Below the pieces are notes generated by a model, which worked only from the letters and a program-made list of their open reading frames with translations, had not been told where the DNA came from and ran no database searches. Positions 63,148-64,000 of a DNA stretch of 64,000 nucleotides are shown in pieces. Positions within the stretch are counted from its first letter, which is position 1. Every line of letters begins with the position of its first letter. This DNA comes from Mycobacterium shimoidei (GTDB lineage Bacteria > Actinomycetota > Actinomycetes > Mycobacteriales > Mycobacteriaceae), in contig LQPU01000025.1 of assembly GCA_002101905.1 (NCBI GenBank), forward strand, positions 186,001 to 250,000, given 5' to 3'. A program made the translations under genes and the position numbers.

Positions 63148-64000
63148 CTAAATCAGGCAGGCGGCACGGGCGCCGTCTTCGGTTGCTTTGCGGATCAAAC
63201 CCAGACCGGTGCAATCCCCGGCCGCCTGCACCTGGGTGTTCGGCAGAGCCGCCACCAGGTCGTCGAACAAGGCGGTGTCGGGTTTGGGCGTCCCGGCCAC
63301 GATGACGGTGTCGGCTGGAAGGTGGCGGGTTGTCCCGCCGGCGGGTGTGAATTCCACGGTGTCCGCCGCGATCCGCTGAACGGACGCGCGGACGTGGACC
63401 GTGACACCCAGACGGTCCAGCCGGTCCATGTGCTCGGTCCTGCGCTTGTTGCCGACCTCGGGGGCAATCGTCTGGCCGGCCTCCAGGATCGACACGAAAC
63501 GGCCACGGCCGGCGAGGAATTCGGCCAGCTCGATGGCCGCCAGATCGCCGCCGATGATGGCGACGCGCCGCCCGAGCGGCATCCAGGCCCGCGTGGCGAA
63601 CCGCACGAGTTTGGGACGGACCAGCCGCTGTCGCCGTCCGGCGAACATCTCCCGCAGCGCCGGCCCGGTCCGCACATGTGGGAGTTGATCGCCGGGAATC
63701 GTGGGCAGTTCGATGCGGCCGCCGGTTGCCACCACGACAGCGTCCGGTGCCAGGTCGATGACATCTCCTGGCGAAATGGACTGGTTTAGCTCAACTTTCG
63801 CCGGACTGTAGCGCAGCTCGTCACGCAGGTAGCGCAGGAACGGTTCGTTCTCCGGATGCGTCAGCGCCGCCCAAAGTAGCGCGCCGCCCAGCTGGCCGTT
63901 GCGCTCGAACAAGGTGACACGATGTCCACGTTCGGATGCGACGCGGGCGGCCTCCATCCCGGCCGGGCCGCCCCCGATCACGACCACCTCCTTGGCGCGC
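63148..64000 (-). CDS. Old-yellow-enzyme/2,4-dienoyl-CoA-reductase-type oxidoreductase, C-terminal part
   Basis: Only the last 283 or so residues are in the window, and the frame stays open through base 64000. A dinucleotide-binding motif VVVIGGGPAGMEAARVA opens the fragment; RVAIIGGDLAAIELAEFL is the second nucleotide-binding loop. This is the C-terminal FAD/NAD(P)H half of FadH/trimethylamine-dehydrogenase-like enzymes, whose N-terminal FMN barrel would lie upstream. It probably reduces a conjugated C=C bond and is first in the unit with the Rv0760c-like and SDR genes. Confidence 0.85.
   Translation of the reverse strand, partial: RAKEVVVIGGGPAGMEAARVASERGHRVTLFERNGQLGGALLWAALTHPENEPFLRYLRDELRYSPAKVELNQSISPGDVIDLAPDAVVVATGGRIELPTIPGDQLPHVRTGPALREMFAGRRQRLVRPKLVRFATRAWMPLGRRVAIIGGDLAAIELAEFLAGRGRFVSILEAGQTIAPEVGNKRRTEHMDRLDRLGVTVHVRASVQRIAADTVEFTPAGGTTRHLPADTVIVAGTPKPDTALFDDLVAALPNTQVQAAGDCTGLGLIRKATEDGARAACLI

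Overview
The window is chromosomal DNA from a mycobacterium, probably a non-tuberculous one. The evidence is high GC with GTG and TTG starts, two mce (lipid importer) operons, otsA, a PhoP/PhoR pair almost identical to the M. tuberculosis proteins, a decayed 13E12 (DUF222/HNH) element and an IS110-family element. Comparisons with M. tuberculosis Rv numbers are from memory, since no search could be run.

Layout. (a) 1-6664: the end of an mce4-type operon (3' end of mceB, then mceC, D, E, F and two mce-associated genes). On the other strand follow an Rv3491-like secreted protein, otsA and a 54-codon gene resembling Rv3489 (6687-8935). (b) 9.0-34.0 kb: an accessory catabolic region. It holds a KstD-like/KshA-like divergent pair, HsaA-, HsaC- and HsaD-like ring-degrading enzymes, two Baeyer-Villiger-type flavin monooxygenases, five SDRs, two HSL-type esterases, a thioesterase, an amidohydrolase, small alpha/beta-barrel and NTF2-fold proteins, and PadR and IclR regulators. 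(c) 34.0-35.6 kb: a LytR-CpsA-Psr protein, probably the CpsA2 (Rv3484) counterpart, so region b appears to lie between two genes that are close together in M. tuberculosis. (d) 35.6-47.9 kb: a small unknown gene behind a terminator-like leader, a TetR regulator, a complete second mce operon (yrbEA, yrbEB, mceA-F, mce1/mce2-like) and a universal stress protein. (e) 47.9-54.2 kb: an NTF2-fold protein, TetR, a Rieske oxygenase, a DapB-like oxidoreductase, and a multidomain PP2C phosphatase/anti-sigma kinase with a STAS antagonist. (f) 54.4-64.0 kb: tRNA-Thr(TGT), an HNH endonuclease remnant, the Rv0756c-phoP-phoR-Rv0759c-Rv0760c neighbourhood interrupted by a 13E12 pseudogene and an IS110 element, an SDR, and the end of an old-yellow-enzyme-type oxidoreductase cut by the window edge.

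How it may work together. Mce4 imports sterols in mycobacteria. The island beside it carries paralogues of the steroid nucleus pathway: ring dehydrogenation, 9-alpha-hydroxylation, 3-HSA hydroxylation, meta-cleavage and C-C hydrolysis. It has its own IclR and PadR regulators, and no KstR-type site was seen by eye. A second 9,10-seco-like route for a different polycyclic substrate is the most economical reading. The second mce operon appears to be controlled by its adjacent TetR through a 16-bp palindrome present three times.
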